Source: Microbacterium sp. XT11
GTDB taxonomy: Bacteria > Actinomycetota > Actinomycetes > Actinomycetales > Microbacteriaceae
Assembly (NCBI RefSeq): GCF_001513675.1
Contig: NZ_CP013859.1
Location: 745,081 to 809,080, forward strand
Reading direction: 5' to 3'
DNA length: 64,000 bases
This document shows positions 55,249 through 62,742 of the stretch, one piece after another. The position numbers and the translations under genes were made by a program. The notes beneath the pieces are model-generated. The model was given only the letters and a program-made list of their open reading frames with translations, did not search any database and had not been told where the DNA came from. Within the stretch, counting starts at the first letter, position 1; the number at the start of each line of letters is the position of its first letter.

Positions 55249-55284
55249 TGGCATTCCAGAATGGCGCATGGCATTCCAGAATGG
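55249..55284. promoter_or_regulatory. Tandem operator, two identical 16-base units 20 bases apart
   Basis: TGGCATTCCAGAATGG occurs at 55249-55264 and again at 55269-55284 without a mismatch. Each unit contains the inverted repeat CATTC-CA-GAATG. A period of 20 bases, close to two helical turns, puts the two dyads on the same DNA face. It lies upstream of the GntR-family gene (start 55453) and is the most likely binding site of that regulator. Confidence 0.7.
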
Positions 55285-55332
55285 TGCGTTCGACGCGGCC
55301 CGTCAGCCGCGTTTCGCGACGGCGAGCGGATC

Positions 55333-55338
55333 TAGCAT
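55333..55338 (+). promoter_or_regulatory. -10 box candidate of the GntR gene
   Basis: TAGCAT at 55333-55338 would give a leader of about 110 bases. The tandem operator is about 50 bases upstream. Confidence 0.35.
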
Positions 55339-55452
55339 GAGGCTCGTCACTTCGGGAGCGACCACTCGGCCTTACGCCACGCCTGTGCTCACGCCCCGAT
55401 CCGCGCGTCGATGCCTCCGGGCCCGCGCCCCTCCCCTTTTCAAGGACGGTTC

Positions 55453-56130
55453 ATGGCCACTTCTGGTTCCACGCCCCCACGGCTCGAGATCCCTGCGGCG
55501 CCGCCGCGGCCGCAGGTGCCCCCGGGGCACGGACGCAGGGATGCCGGTCGCCTGGCGGACGAGGTGTTCCATGACATCGCGAGCCGGATCGTCCATGGTG
55601 ACTATCCGCCCGGGTCGCGCATCAACGACCGGGCGCTGGCCATCGAGCTCGGGGTCTCACGCACGCCCGTGCGGGAGGCCATGCTGCGTCTCGAGCGCAT
55701 CGGCCTGGTCGCCGTGCATCCCAGCCGATTCACGATGGTCACCGAGATCACCGAGGAGATGGCCCGGTCGACCTGGGAGTTCTCGGGTCTGTATGCGGGC
55801 AACATCGTGCGGCTGGCCTTCCCGCACCTGAGCCAGGAGGCGCGCGCGCACGCGCTGACGCTCATCGAGGCGGCGGCCACGACGGTCGATTCGCCGACGG
55901 AGTGGCTGTCGGCGCACATCGCCCTCTTCTCGTTTCTCGCCGAGCGCAGCGGCAACGAGCTGTATCGCACCCTGCTCGGCGACTCCTGGTATCTGGTGCT
56001 TCGCAACCTCATCCACGTGGGCATCCCGGACGGCGCGACCGCATCGTTCCGCGCGCTTGCGCGCGCGATCATCGCCGAGGACCGAGAAGCCGCCGAACGT
56101 GCGGCACGCAGAGTGTTCGGCGTCGACTAG
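55453..56130 (+). CDS. GntR-family regulator with FCD domain
   Basis: 225 residues from ATG 55453, six bases after AAGGAC. After a Pro-rich N-terminal tail comes the GntR winged helix (IVHGDYPPGSRINDRALAIELGVSRTPVREAMLRLERIGLV), then an all-helical FCD effector domain with acidic and His residues expected for metal-assisted binding of organic acids. It is divergent from the sarcosine-oxidase-like gene and 27 bases upstream of a permease gene. The tandem palindromic element upstream suggests autoregulation. Confidence 0.92.
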   Translation: MATSGSTPPRLEIPAAPPRPQVPPGHGRRDAGRLADEVFHDIASRIVHGDYPPGSRINDRALAIELGVSRTPVREAMLRLERIGLVAVHPSRFTMVTEITEEMARSTWEFSGLYAGNIVRLAFPHLSQEARAHALTLIEAAATTVDSPTEWLSAHIALFSFLAERSGNELYRTLLGDSWYLVLRNLIHVGIPDGATASFRALARAIIAEDREAAERAARRVFGVD

Positions 56131-56157
56131 GAGGCGCCGCGCGGAGAGAATCGGGGC

Positions 56158-57135
56158 ATGTACGCAGTCGTGGGGTGGATGGAGCGATACCAGGTTCCGC
56201 TCTACCTCGGTGCTCTCGCGCTGGGAGCCGGGATCGGCCTGCTGTTCCCGGCGGTCGCGCATCCTGCGGAGCTGGCGATCAACCCGATGCTCGGGCTGCT
56301 GCTCTACGCGACGTTCCTCGGCGTCCCGTTTGCGAAGATCGGGCAGGCGTTCCGGGACTGGCGGTTCCTGATAACCGTCGTGGCCGTCAATTTCGTCGCC
56401 GTACCGATCGTGGTCTTGCTGCTGTCGCGGATCGTCGCGCATGACCAGGCGCTGCTGATCGGAGTGCTGTTCGTGCTGCTCACGCCGTGCGTGGACTACG
56501 TCATCGCGTTCACCGGCATCGCCGGCGGCGCAAAGGACCGCCTCCTCGCCGCAGCGCCCTTGCTGATGCTCGCGCAGGTGCTCTTCCTCCCGCTCTATCT
56601 CTGGGCGTTCGTCGGGGCCGAGTTCGCCACCGGCGTCAGCCTCGGACCGTTGATCGAAGCGTTCCTGCTGCTCATCGTCCTACCGCTGGCTGCTGCCGGG
56701 GTCACCCAGCTCACGGCCGCTCACGCCCGCTGGGGCGCCGGCATCCGGAGTGTCGCGCTGGGGGCGATGGTGCCACTGATGATGCTCACTCTGGCTGTCG
56801 TCGTCGCCTCCCAGATCGCCGACGTCGGGGCCAGCATCGGGTCGCTCCTCCTCGCGATCCCGGTGTATGTGCTGTTCGCCGCTCTCATGGTCCCGGTCGG
56901 CATGATCGCCGGCCGGGCTGCACGGCTCGACGGCCCCAGCAGACGAGCGATCGTATTCAGCGGCGCGACCCGGAACTCACTCGTCGTTCTCCCGCTCGTC
57001 CTCGCCCTTCCCGCCGCTTTCGACCTCGCCCCGCTCGTCGTCGTCACCCAGACCCTCGTCGAACTCACGGCCATGGTCATCTTCGTCCGCCTCATCCCGC
57101 ACCTGGTCCGTGAGGAGGCGGCCGTCGCGGCATAG
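56158..57135 (+). CDS. BASS/ACR3-type permease
   Basis: 325 residues with about ten hydrophobic segments. The segment VLLTPCVDYVIAFTGIAGGAKD, with C111, corresponds to the essential Cys motif of ACR3 arsenite carriers and related bile-acid:sodium symporter family members; PLYLGALALGAGIGLLFP and SGATRNSLVVLPLVLALP are further family marks. No arsR, arsC or arsenate gene is nearby, so an organic-anion transporter remains an alternative. It follows the GntR gene by 27 bases and probably shares its promoter. Confidence 0.85.
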   Translation: MYAVVGWMERYQVPLYLGALALGAGIGLLFPAVAHPAELAINPMLGLLLYATFLGVPFAKIGQAFRDWRFLITVVAVNFVAVPIVVLLLSRIVAHDQALLIGVLFVLLTPCVDYVIAFTGIAGGAKDRLLAAAPLLMLAQVLFLPLYLWAFVGAEFATGVSLGPLIEAFLLLIVLPLAAAGVTQLTAAHARWGAGIRSVALGAMVPLMMLTLAVVVASQIADVGASIGSLLLAIPVYVLFAALMVPVGMIAGRAARLDGPSRRAIVFSGATRNSLVVLPLVLALPAAFDLAPLVVVTQTLVELTAMVIFVRLIPHLVREEAAVAA

Positions 57136-57156
57136 CAGACAGAACCGCCCAACCTG

Positions 57157-58530
57157 CTAGTTGAAGTCGCCGCCCGGCGCCATGTCGGCGAACCGCGAAT
57201 AGTGGCCCTGGAACGCGACGGTGATCGTGGCGGTCGGGCCGTTACGGTGCTTGGCGACGATGAGGTCGGCCTCGCCGGGGCGCACGTCCTTGTCGTACAC
57301 CGAGTCGCGATGCAGCAGGATGACCATGTCGGCATCCTGCTCGATCGACCCGGACTCACGCAGGTCGCTGATCGCGGGCTTCTTGTCCTGCCGCTGCTCG
57401 GGACCACGGTTCAGCTGCGACAGCGCGATCACCGGAACCTGCAGCTCCTTCGCGAGCAGCTTGAGGGCACGCGAGAACTCCGAGACCTCCTGCTGACGCG
57501 ATTCGACGCGCTTGCCCGACGTCATGAGCTGGAGGTAGTCGATGATGACCATCTTCAGCCCGGCCCGCTGCTTGAGGCGACGGCACTTCGCGCGGATCTC
57601 GACGAGCGTCATGTTGGGGCTGTCGTCGATGTACAGCGGCGCGTCGTTGATGCGGCCGCGCGTCGCGGCGACGGTCGTCCAGTCGCGCGGGTCGAGCGTT
57701 CCCTTGCGCATGCTCTGCAGCGGGATGGCCCCCTCGGCGCTGAGCAGGCGCATCGCGATCTCGCTCTTGCCCATCTCGAGCGAGAAGAAGATCGACGGGT
57801 GGTTGTGGCCGATGGATGCCGCACGCGCGAAGTCCAGCGCAAGCGTCGACTTACCCATCGCGGGTCGCGCGGCCACGACGATCATCTGACCGCCGTGGAG
57901 GCCGTTGGTCAGCTCGTCGAGCTCGCGGAACCCGGTCGGGATGCCGGTCATGGTGCCGTCGCGGCCGGTCGCCGCTTCGATCTCCTCGACGGCGGCGTCG
58001 ACCGCGACGGTGAGCGGCACGTAGTCTTCGGCCGTCTCGGAACCGGTGACCGAGTAGATCTCGGCCTGTGCGTTGTTGACGATGTCGGTCGCATCGCCCT
58101 GACCCTCATAGCCCAGCTGCACGATGCGGGTTCCCGCATCGACGAGCCGCCGCAGGATCGCACGCTCGGACACGATGCCGGCGTAGTAGCCGGCGTTCGC
58201 CGCCGTCGGCACGATCGAGGTCAGGGTGTGCAGGTAGTCGGCACCGCCGGCGCGGCTGAGCTCGCCTGTCTTGATCAGCTCGTCGGTGACGGCGACGACG
58301 TCGGTGGGCTCTCCATGGGAGTACAGCGAGAGGATCGCTTCGAAGATCAGCTCGTGCTTGGGGATGTAGAAGTCGGCGCCCTTGAGCGTCTCGATCACAT
58401 CGGCGACGGCGTCTTTCGAGAGGAGCATGCCGCCAAGGGCGCTCTGCTCTGCGAGGAGGTCGTGGGGCGGCGTGCGCTCCGGCTGACGCTGCCCGCCCAG
58501 ACGTTCGTCGGTGATGTCCGCGATCGACAC
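57157..58530 (-). CDS. dnaB: Replicative DNA helicase DnaB
   Basis: 457 residues from GTG 58530, preceded by GGGAG. The N-terminal domain holds PPHDLLAEQSALGGMLLSKDAVADVIETLKGADFYIPKHELIFEAI; the RecA-like domain has Walker A ARPAMGKSTLALD, FFSLEMGKSEIAMRLLSAE, Walker B MVIIDYLQLM, and LSQLNRGPEQRQDKKPAISDLRESGSIEQDADMVILLHRD. No intein interrupts it. It unwinds the replication fork as a hexamer. The gene is separated from rplI by the secreted-protein gene, which runs the opposite way. Confidence 0.97.
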   Translation of the reverse strand: MSIADITDERLGGQRQPERTPPHDLLAEQSALGGMLLSKDAVADVIETLKGADFYIPKHELIFEAILSLYSHGEPTDVVAVTDELIKTGELSRAGGADYLHTLTSIVPTAANAGYYAGIVSERAILRRLVDAGTRIVQLGYEGQGDATDIVNNAQAEIYSVTGSETAEDYVPLTVAVDAAVEEIEAATGRDGTMTGIPTGFRELDELTNGLHGGQMIVVAARPAMGKSTLALDFARAASIGHNHPSIFFSLEMGKSEIAMRLLSAEGAIPLQSMRKGTLDPRDWTTVAATRGRINDAPLYIDDSPNMTLVEIRAKCRRLKQRAGLKMVIIDYLQLMTSGKRVESRQQEVSEFSRALKLLAKELQVPVIALSQLNRGPEQRQDKKPAISDLRESGSIEQDADMVILLHRDSVYDKDVRPGEADLIVAKHRNGPTATITVAFQGHYSRFADMAPGGDFN

Positions 58531-58697
58531 ACTGCTCCCTTCGATGCGACGGAGTGGATGGTTCTGGCAGCGGCCGAATGGGGCCGTTCGCCGCGGCTCC
58601 TTGCCCTTCGTCGGCCACGTGCACAGCGAATCACGGGCCCCGGACATTCGGTCGCTGGACCACGCTATTCACGCCGTGTTCACCCCGCAACAGCGCC

Positions 58698-58840
58698 TGT
58701 GGATAACCATGTGGAAAGCGTGCGGAGAATCTCGGAGTGTCTGTGCAGAACTCATGTGGATAACGTGGTGCACTACTCCCGTCGGTGACTTTTTTCTTCG
58801 GGCTGATCTGCGCTTTCTTGTTTCCTCACCCTGTGGATGG
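58698..58840 (+). promoter_or_regulatory. DnaA-box cluster upstream of dnaB
   Basis: TGTGGATAA, the reverse complement of the DnaA box TTATCCACA, is perfect at 58698-58706 and 58755-58763. Two degenerate copies in the same orientation are at 58710-58718 (TGTGGAAAG) and 58832-58840 (TGTGGATGG). A T-rich tract at about 58788-58825 lies between them. This is not a full oriC, since dnaA and dnaN are absent, but it may titrate DnaA or regulate dnaB. The 528-base gap contains no gene. Confidence 0.55.
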
Positions 58841-58972
58841 AAATCGGTTTAAAGCGGAGATTGAAGGTTGTCCCCATCCACCGGGGATGTGTAGAACCTG
58901 GGGAAAGTCAAGCCGGAGTCCGGCTCGGGCGCGTCGTGCGACGGCGTCGGCGGACCGCATCCGAAATACCCA

Positions 58973-59001
58973 TGGACAGCACCACGCACCCGGAGTATTC
59001 T
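58973..59001 (+). promoter_or_regulatory. Promoter of the secreted repeat protein gene
   Basis: TGGACA (58973-58978) and TATTCT (58996-59001) are separated by exactly 17 bases, a strong vegetative-type promoter. A GAGGGGGAGG ribosome-binding site follows at about 59043. Confidence 0.65.
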
Positions 59002-59058
59002 CGGCGCATCGACGCGACCGCGCCGACCTGCGTTTGCCTTCAGAGGGGGAGGTGGACC

Positions 59059-59886
59059 GTGCACGCTCATGCCGCCGCGCATCGTGTGCGCACCACCGTG
59101 CTCTGGGGCGGTCTGGGCGTTCTCGCGTGGGCGCTCCTCACCCTCGTCACCGGCGGCGGCACAGCCCACGCCGACGAGAGCGCGCCCGATCCGGTGGGCG
59201 GGCTCACCGGCCTCGTGAGCGACGCGGTCGACGCGACGACGACCACGGTCTCCTCGGTCGTGGCGCCCGCCATCGAAGCCGTCGTGGCACCTGCCGTCGA
59301 AGCGGTCGTGGTACCGACGGTCGAAGCCGTCGTGGCGCCGACGGTCGAAGCCGTCGTGGCGCCGGCCGTCGAAGCCGTCGTCGCGCCCGTGCAGGAGGCT
59401 GCCCCTGTCGTCCAGGCCGCGACGTCGGCCGTGGCGACCATCGCGCCTGTTCCGGCGGCCGCGGTGGTCTCGCAGATCAGGCGTCCGCTCACGGATGCCG
59501 TCTCGCAGGTTCCCGTCATCGGGGGCGTGCTCGACGACCTCGGCGTGACGGAGGCGCTCGACGACGTGACCGGTGCGGTCGACGACAGTGCCGGCACCAT
59601 CGGCTCGGTCATCGATTCCACGGTGCCGCCTGTGGTCGGTGCGCTCACTCCCGAGGCCCCCAGACCTCCCGACTCATCGGTCGGCGAAGAGACGCCGGCG
59701 TCACCGCAGCCCGCCTCGCCGCACACTTCGCCGCACGCCTCGGCACCGTCCGCAGGATCGAGCTCCGCCGACGTGAGCACTGCGGATCCCGGCTCTTCAG
59801 CGGCGCACCTCGCGGATCCGACATCTGCTGCCCCCCGCAAGGAGATACCGCGCCGCCGGGCACATCGCGGGTTTCGAGTCGCATGA
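59059..59886 (+). CDS. Secreted octapeptide-repeat protein of unknown function
   Basis: 275 residues from GTG 59059. A basic N-terminus and hydrophobic helix (VLWGGLGVLAWALLTLVTGGGTAHA) form a signal peptide with an AHA cleavage site. Residues about 67-114 are six tandem octads of the form VVAP-(A/T)-(V/I)-EA. A Pro/Ser/Thr-rich C-terminal third follows and the protein ends with a short basic tail. No LPXTG motif or known domain is visible. I recognise no family. Low-complexity cell-surface or cell-wall-spanning proteins look like this. The stop codon lies inside an inverted repeat. Confidence 0.82.
   Translation: MHAHAAAHRVRTTVLWGGLGVLAWALLTLVTGGGTAHADESAPDPVGGLTGLVSDAVDATTTTVSSVVAPAIEAVVAPAVEAVVVPTVEAVVAPTVEAVVAPAVEAVVAPVQEAAPVVQAATSAVATIAPVPAAAVVSQIRRPLTDAVSQVPVIGGVLDDLGVTEALDDVTGAVDDSAGTIGSVIDSTVPPVVGALTPEAPRPPDSSVGEETPASPQPASPHTSPHASAPSAGSSSADVSTADPGSSAAHLADPTSAAPRKEIPRRRAHRGFRVA
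59257..59400 (+). repeat. Six tandem 24-base repeats
   Basis: Units begin at 59257, 59281, 59305, 59329, 59353 and 59377 and encode the octads of the secreted protein. Units 2-5 are nearly identical and the outer two diverge, so the copy number may vary between strains. Confidence 0.85.
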
Positions 59887-59931
59887 TCTGCCCCGAAAAG
59901 CCGAATTCGAGGGCAAATCATGCGACTCGAA
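59873..59931. repeat. 21-base inverted repeat over a stop codon
   Basis: The arms 59873-59893 and 59911-59931 pair with one mismatch (15 bases without any). The loop contains the palindrome CGAATTCG. The left arm holds the TGA stop codon of the secreted protein gene. It may be a terminator, or a copy of a dispersed palindromic element. Confidence 0.6.
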
Positions 59932-59942
59932 CCGGCAAGAGG

Positions 59943-59962
59943 CCCCGGCCACCCGGCCGGGG
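59943..59962. terminator. Perfect 8-base hairpin
   Basis: CCCCGGCC (59943-59950) and GGCCGGGG (59955-59962) close an ACCC loop. It is the second of three consecutive hairpins between convergent genes. Confidence 0.55.
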
Positions 59963-59965
59963 GCA

Positions 59966-60021
59966 CCGCGAACGCAGAACGCCCCCTGACCCGAAGGAGA
60001 GGAGGCGTTCCGCGTTCGCGG
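59966..60021 (-). terminator. Terminator of the rpsF operon
   Basis: The arms 59966-59983 and 60004-60021 pair over 18 positions with one mismatch. The structure starts 9 bases after the rplI stop on the minus strand, so it is the natural end of the rpsF-ssb-rpsR-rplI transcript. Confidence 0.75.
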
Positions 60022-60030
60022 CCGTCGCGC

Positions 60031-60483
60031 TTACTTGGCGGCGACGACCTGCAGCGTGATGACAGCGGTCACGTCGTCGTGCAGACGAACCGTGGCCTCG
60101 TGCTCACCGACCTGCTTGATGGTCGAGGTGATGTGCACCTTGCGCTTGTCGATCGAGCCGAGGCCGGCAGCCTCGACGGCGGCGGCCACGTCGGCCGTCT
60201 TGACCGAGCCGAAGAGGCGACCCTCGGCGCCCGCCTTGACGGCGAGACGCACCTTGGTGCCCTCGAGCGTGTTCTTCAGCGCCACGGCCTCGTCGCGGTC
60301 GTGGATCGCGCGAGCCTGGCGAGCAGCCTGGATCGAGGCGACCTGCTTTTCGCCACCGCGGGTCCACGCCGTAGCGAAGCCCTGCGGGATGAGGTAGTTG
60401 CGGGCGTACCCGTTCTTGACCTCGACCACGTCACCGGCGCTTCCGAGCCCGGCGACCTCGTTCGTGAGAATCAGCTTTGCCAT
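60031..60483 (-). CDS. rplI: 50S ribosomal protein L9
   Basis: 150 residues. The N-terminal RNA-binding domain [37 protein letters not shown] is diagnostic; a long connecting helix and the C-terminal domain ending [16 protein letters not shown] follow. It binds 23S rRNA near the L1 stalk. It is the last gene of the rpsF operon, 11 bases after rpsR. Confidence 0.97.
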   Translation of the reverse strand: MAKLILTNEVAGLGSAGDVVEVKNGYARNYLIPQGFATAWTRGGEKQVASIQAARQARAIHDRDEAVALKNTLEGTKVRLAVKAGAEGRLFGSVKTADVAAAVEAAGLGSIDKRKVHITSTIKQVGEHEATVRLHDDVTAVITLQVVAAK

Positions 60484-60494
60484 GTCGGTACCCC

Positions 60495-60749
60495 TCAGCG
60501 GCCGGCGCCGGCGTAGGGCAGGAGAGCCATCTCGCGAGCGTTCTTGATCGCCTTGGCGATCAGACGCTGCTCCTGCACGGACACACCGGTGATACGACGG
60601 GCGCGGATCTTGCCGCGCTCCGAGATGAACTTGCGGAGGGTCGCGACGTCCTTGTAGTCGATGACACCAACGCGGATGGACTTCGCGGGAGCGGCGTTCT
60701 TCGCGCCCTTCCGCGGCTTGCGGCGGTCGCCGCTCGACTTTCCAGCCAT
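60495..60749 (-). CDS. rpsR: 30S ribosomal protein S18
   Basis: 84 residues. [50 protein letters not shown] is the S18 core. The N-terminal zinc cysteines of some S18 forms are absent, so this is the zinc-independent type. It binds the 30S platform together with S6, which is encoded in the same operon. Confidence 0.97.
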   Translation of the reverse strand: MAGKSSGDRRKPRKGAKNAAPAKSIRVGVIDYKDVATLRKFISERGKIRARRITGVSVQEQRLIAKAIKNAREMALLPYAGAGR

Positions 60750-60799
60750 TGTGTTTCCTTAGTTGTGAGTCGGATGCCGCAGCATCCGGAGATCCTTGA

Positions 60800-61306
60800 T
60801 CAGAAGGGGGTGTCGTCGCCGAAGCTGCCCGGAGTGCTCCAGGCATCCGCGCTCGTGGACGAGCCGGGCGTGGACCACGGCTCCTCCGACACCTGCTGCT
60901 GCGGGCGGGACTGACCGCCGCCCTGGAAGCCGCCACCGTTCGACGCCGCACGGGTGACCTGCGCGGTCGCGTAGCGGAGCGAGGGGCCGATCTCGTCGAC
61001 CTCCAGCTCGATCGCGGTGCGCTGGTTGCCCTCGCGGTCCTGGTAGGAGCGCTGACGCAGGCGGCCGGTCGCGATGACCCGCATGCCCTTGGTCAGAGAA
61101 CCCGCCACGTGCTCGGCGAACTCGCGCCACACCGATGCGCGGAGGAACAGCGCCTCGCCGTCCTTCCACTCATTGGTGGCGCGGTCGAAGTTGCGAGGCG
61201 TCGACGCGATGGTGAAGTTCGCCACCGGCAGTCCGTTCTGCGTGTACCGCAGCTCGGGGTCGGCCGTGAGGTTGCCCACCACGGTGATGACTGTTTCGCC
61301 GGCCAT
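60800..61306 (-). CDS. ssb: Single-stranded DNA-binding protein
   Basis: 168 residues. The OB fold is seen in [35 protein letters not shown] and [45 protein letters not shown] Gly/Gln/Ser-rich linker leads to the acidic tip DDTPF that recruits partner proteins. It lies 5 bases after rpsF, the usual bacterial order. Confidence 0.97.
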   Translation of the reverse strand: MAGETVITVVGNLTADPELRYTQNGLPVANFTIASTPRNFDRATNEWKDGEALFLRASVWREFAEHVAGSLTKGMRVIATGRLRQRSYQDREGNQRTAIELEVDEIGPSLRYATAQVTRAASNGGGFQGGGQSRPQQQVSEEPWSTPGSSTSADAWSTPGSFGDDTPF

Positions 61307-61311
61307 GAGAC

Positions 61312-61677
61312 TTACGCCTTCGCAGCCTTGGGCTTGCGGGCGGCCTTCTCCTCGGCGCGCTTGGCTTCGGCGGCGACCATGGCCTGTGCCTCCTCGGCAC
61401 GCAGGACCTTGGTGCGCATGATCGACTCGTTCAGCTTGAGCTGACGGTCGAGCTCCTGCGTGGCCTCGCTGGTCGCGGTGAAGTTCACGACGGCGTAGAT
61501 GCCCTCGGTCTTCTTCTGGATCTCGTACGCGAGACGGCGCTTGCCCCAGATGTCGACCTTGTCGATCGAGCCACCATCGTTAGTGATGACCTTCAGGAAC
61601 TTGTCGAGCGTGGGGGCGACCGTGCGCTCGTCGATCTCGGGGGTCAGAATGACCATGAGTTCGTACTGGTGCGTCAC
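61312..61677 (-). CDS. rpsF: 30S ribosomal protein S6
   Basis: 121 residues from GTG 61677, seven bases after [37 protein letters not shown] and [25 protein letters not shown] are the S6 landmarks; the C-terminus is Lys/Ala-rich. It is first in the rpsF-ssb-rpsR-rplI operon. Confidence 0.97.
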   Translation of the reverse strand: MTHQYELMVILTPEIDERTVAPTLDKFLKVITNDGGSIDKVDIWGKRRLAYEIQKKTEGIYAVVNFTATSEATQELDRQLKLNESIMRTKVLRAEEAQAMVAAEAKRAEEKAARKPKAAKA

Positions 61678-61707
61678 TTACCCACCTCCTTCGGACTAGA
61701 ACGGCTC

Positions 61708-61722
61708 CCGGGACTTTCCCGG
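61708..61722 (-). promoter_or_regulatory. Hairpin in the rpsF leader
   Basis: CCGGGA (61708-61713) and TCCCGG (61717-61722) pair around three bases, 30 bases upstream of the rpsF start. Many bacteria have an S6:S18-binding RNA here that gives feedback control; this hairpin may be part of it, but the full motif was not checked. Confidence 0.3.
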
Positions 61723-61785
61723 AAGCAGGAGGGTGTGTAGCACGTCGTCGTCCCGGCATCCGATGGACGCCCGCAGACAGACAAC

Positions 61786-61798
61786 CTAGACAGTCTAG
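61786..61798. promoter_or_regulatory. Palindrome with -10 box upstream of rpsF
   Basis: CTAGAC-A-GTCTAG is a perfect 6-base dyad. On the minus strand it contains TAGACT, a good -10 box for the rpsF operon, about 115 bases before the start codon. Confidence 0.4.
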
Positions 61799-61860
61799 CG
61801 GAGTTTCCTCGGGAGCGCCTGCCAGCCTGCGCGGGCGTGCTTGGCATGCTGGAGGGGTGT

Positions 61861-61877
61861 CCGGTGAGGGTCACCGG
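61861..61877. promoter_or_regulatory. Inverted repeat before the lipoprotein gene
   Basis: CCGGTGA-GGG-TCACCGG is a perfect 7-base dyad 23 bases upstream of the ATG at 61901. It could be an operator or an RNA hairpin just ahead of the ribosome-binding site. Confidence 0.35.
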
Positions 61878-61900
61878 CACGAGACTGGAGGGGGGACGCC

Positions 61901-62608
61901 ATGCGCGTCACCAACAAGTGGGGCGTCGGCGTCATCGTCGCCGCTGCCGTGCTGCTGACCGGATGCTCCGGCACGTCGGAGAAGCCCGAACCGTCGTCGG
62001 CTTCGGACGCACCCGCATCGCAGGAGGCGGACGCTCCGCAGAGCGACTGCCCCGAACTCACCGTGGGCGCGACCATCGACGGCGCCACGCTCGGGCCGTG
62101 CATCGCCGACGCCATGGCCGACACCGCGGGCTACGCCGCGAAGACCAGCGTCATGGGCGTCGAGTCGACCACGCGCTTCAACCCGGGCGAGCACGCCATC
62201 GAGTCGGACTCGCCCGTCGGGTCGATCATCGTCATCGGCGACGACGTGTGGGTGAAGTCGGCTGCGAGCGAGTGGCAGACCGCGGACCCCGCGTCGAGCG
62301 ACCCGATCGTGGCCGCGCTGAGCAGCAGCGCAGCCCAGGTGGCATCGCTCGACCCGGCCGCGATGGCGACCGCGCTCACCGGAGACTTCACGGTGACGGG
62401 AACCGGCACGCGACTCGGCCAGGAGGTGTTCCTGCTGAGCGGCCAGGTGCAGCAGCAGGGCGCCACGGTCGAGATCGTGTCGGAGGTCACCGCGGACTAC
62501 GTGACGCTGGCATCGACCAGCTCCGCGTCGCTCAACGGCCAGTCGGTGCAGATCTCCATGGAGGTCACCGAGTGGGACGTGAAGCAGGACATCGTCGCGC
62601 CGCTCTGA
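61901..62608 (+). CDS. Lipoprotein, LppX/LprG-like in outline, function unknown
   Basis: 235 residues. Signal peptide with lipobox LLTGC (C22), then a Ser/Ala/Pro/Glu linker. The mature region (DCPELTVGATIDGATLGPCIADAMADTAGYAAKTSVMG, then SIIVIGDDVWVKSAASEWQTADPAS) has alternating strands resembling actinobacterial LppX/LprG-type lipoproteins. I do not recognise a specific family with certainty. Start ATG 61901 follows GGAGGGGGG. It stands alone and ends at a strong hairpin. Confidence 0.82.
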   Translation: MRVTNKWGVGVIVAAAVLLTGCSGTSEKPEPSSASDAPASQEADAPQSDCPELTVGATIDGATLGPCIADAMADTAGYAAKTSVMGVESTTRFNPGEHAIESDSPVGSIIVIGDDVWVKSAASEWQTADPASSDPIVAALSSSAAQVASLDPAAMATALTGDFTVTGTGTRLGQEVFLLSGQVQQQGATVEIVSEVTADYVTLASTSSASLNGQSVQISMEVTEWDVKQDIVAPL

Positions 62609-62619
62609 GCGGGCCGACA

Positions 62620-62653
62620 GCGGAGGGCCGGGGCCGATGCCCCGGGCCTCCGC
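62620..62653 (+). terminator. Terminator after the lipoprotein gene
   Basis: The arms 62620-62634 and 62639-62653 pair over 15 positions with one mismatch around a CGAT loop, 12 bases after the stop codon. The erm promoter begins immediately after it. Confidence 0.75.
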
Positions 62654-62657
62654 GCGT

Positions 62658-62667
62658 TTGCTAGTCT
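62658..62667 (+). promoter_or_regulatory. Extended -10 promoter of the erm leader
   Basis: TTGC then TAGTCT (62662-62667) carries the TGn extension of an extended -10 promoter. Transcription would start about 62674, exactly at the GTG of the leader peptide, so the leader mRNA is probably leaderless. No consensus -35 is visible. Confidence 0.55.
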
Positions 62668-62673
62668 CGACGC

Positions 62674-62742
62674 GTGGGAATGATAGACAACGCGCCCGTG
62701 ACGGGGCGCTTCTTCTTCACCTTCCGCGACCGCCGCGCCTGA
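62674..62742 (+). CDS. Erm leader peptide (macrolide-sensing)
   Basis: A short frame of 22 codons from GTG 62674, or 20 from ATG 62680, ending at TGA 62740-62742. It encodes GRFFFTFRDRRA at its C-terminus. The R-D-R triplet fits the Arg/Lys-X-Arg/Lys motif at which macrolide-bound ribosomes stall. Its stop codon overlaps the left arm of a hairpin, and the erm gene follows 124 bases later. Stalling here would disturb the hairpins downstream and open the erm ribosome-binding site. The role is inferred from position, motif and RNA pairing. Confidence 0.7.
   Translation: MGMIDNAPVTGRFFFTFRDRRA

Noticed and set aside
54913-55335. Possible small gene in the gap upstream of the GntR gene
   Set aside because: The 140-codon frame has no ribosome-binding site, no recognisable domain and a random-looking composition, and it runs through the tandem operator.
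58698-58840. Replication origin oriC
   Set aside because: DnaA-box-like sites are present, but dnaA, dnaN and the dense box array of actinobacterial origins are not, so I list it only as a box cluster.
59257-59400. CRISPR array
   Set aside because: The 24-base units are directly adjacent, without spacers, and stay in the reading frame of a secreted protein.
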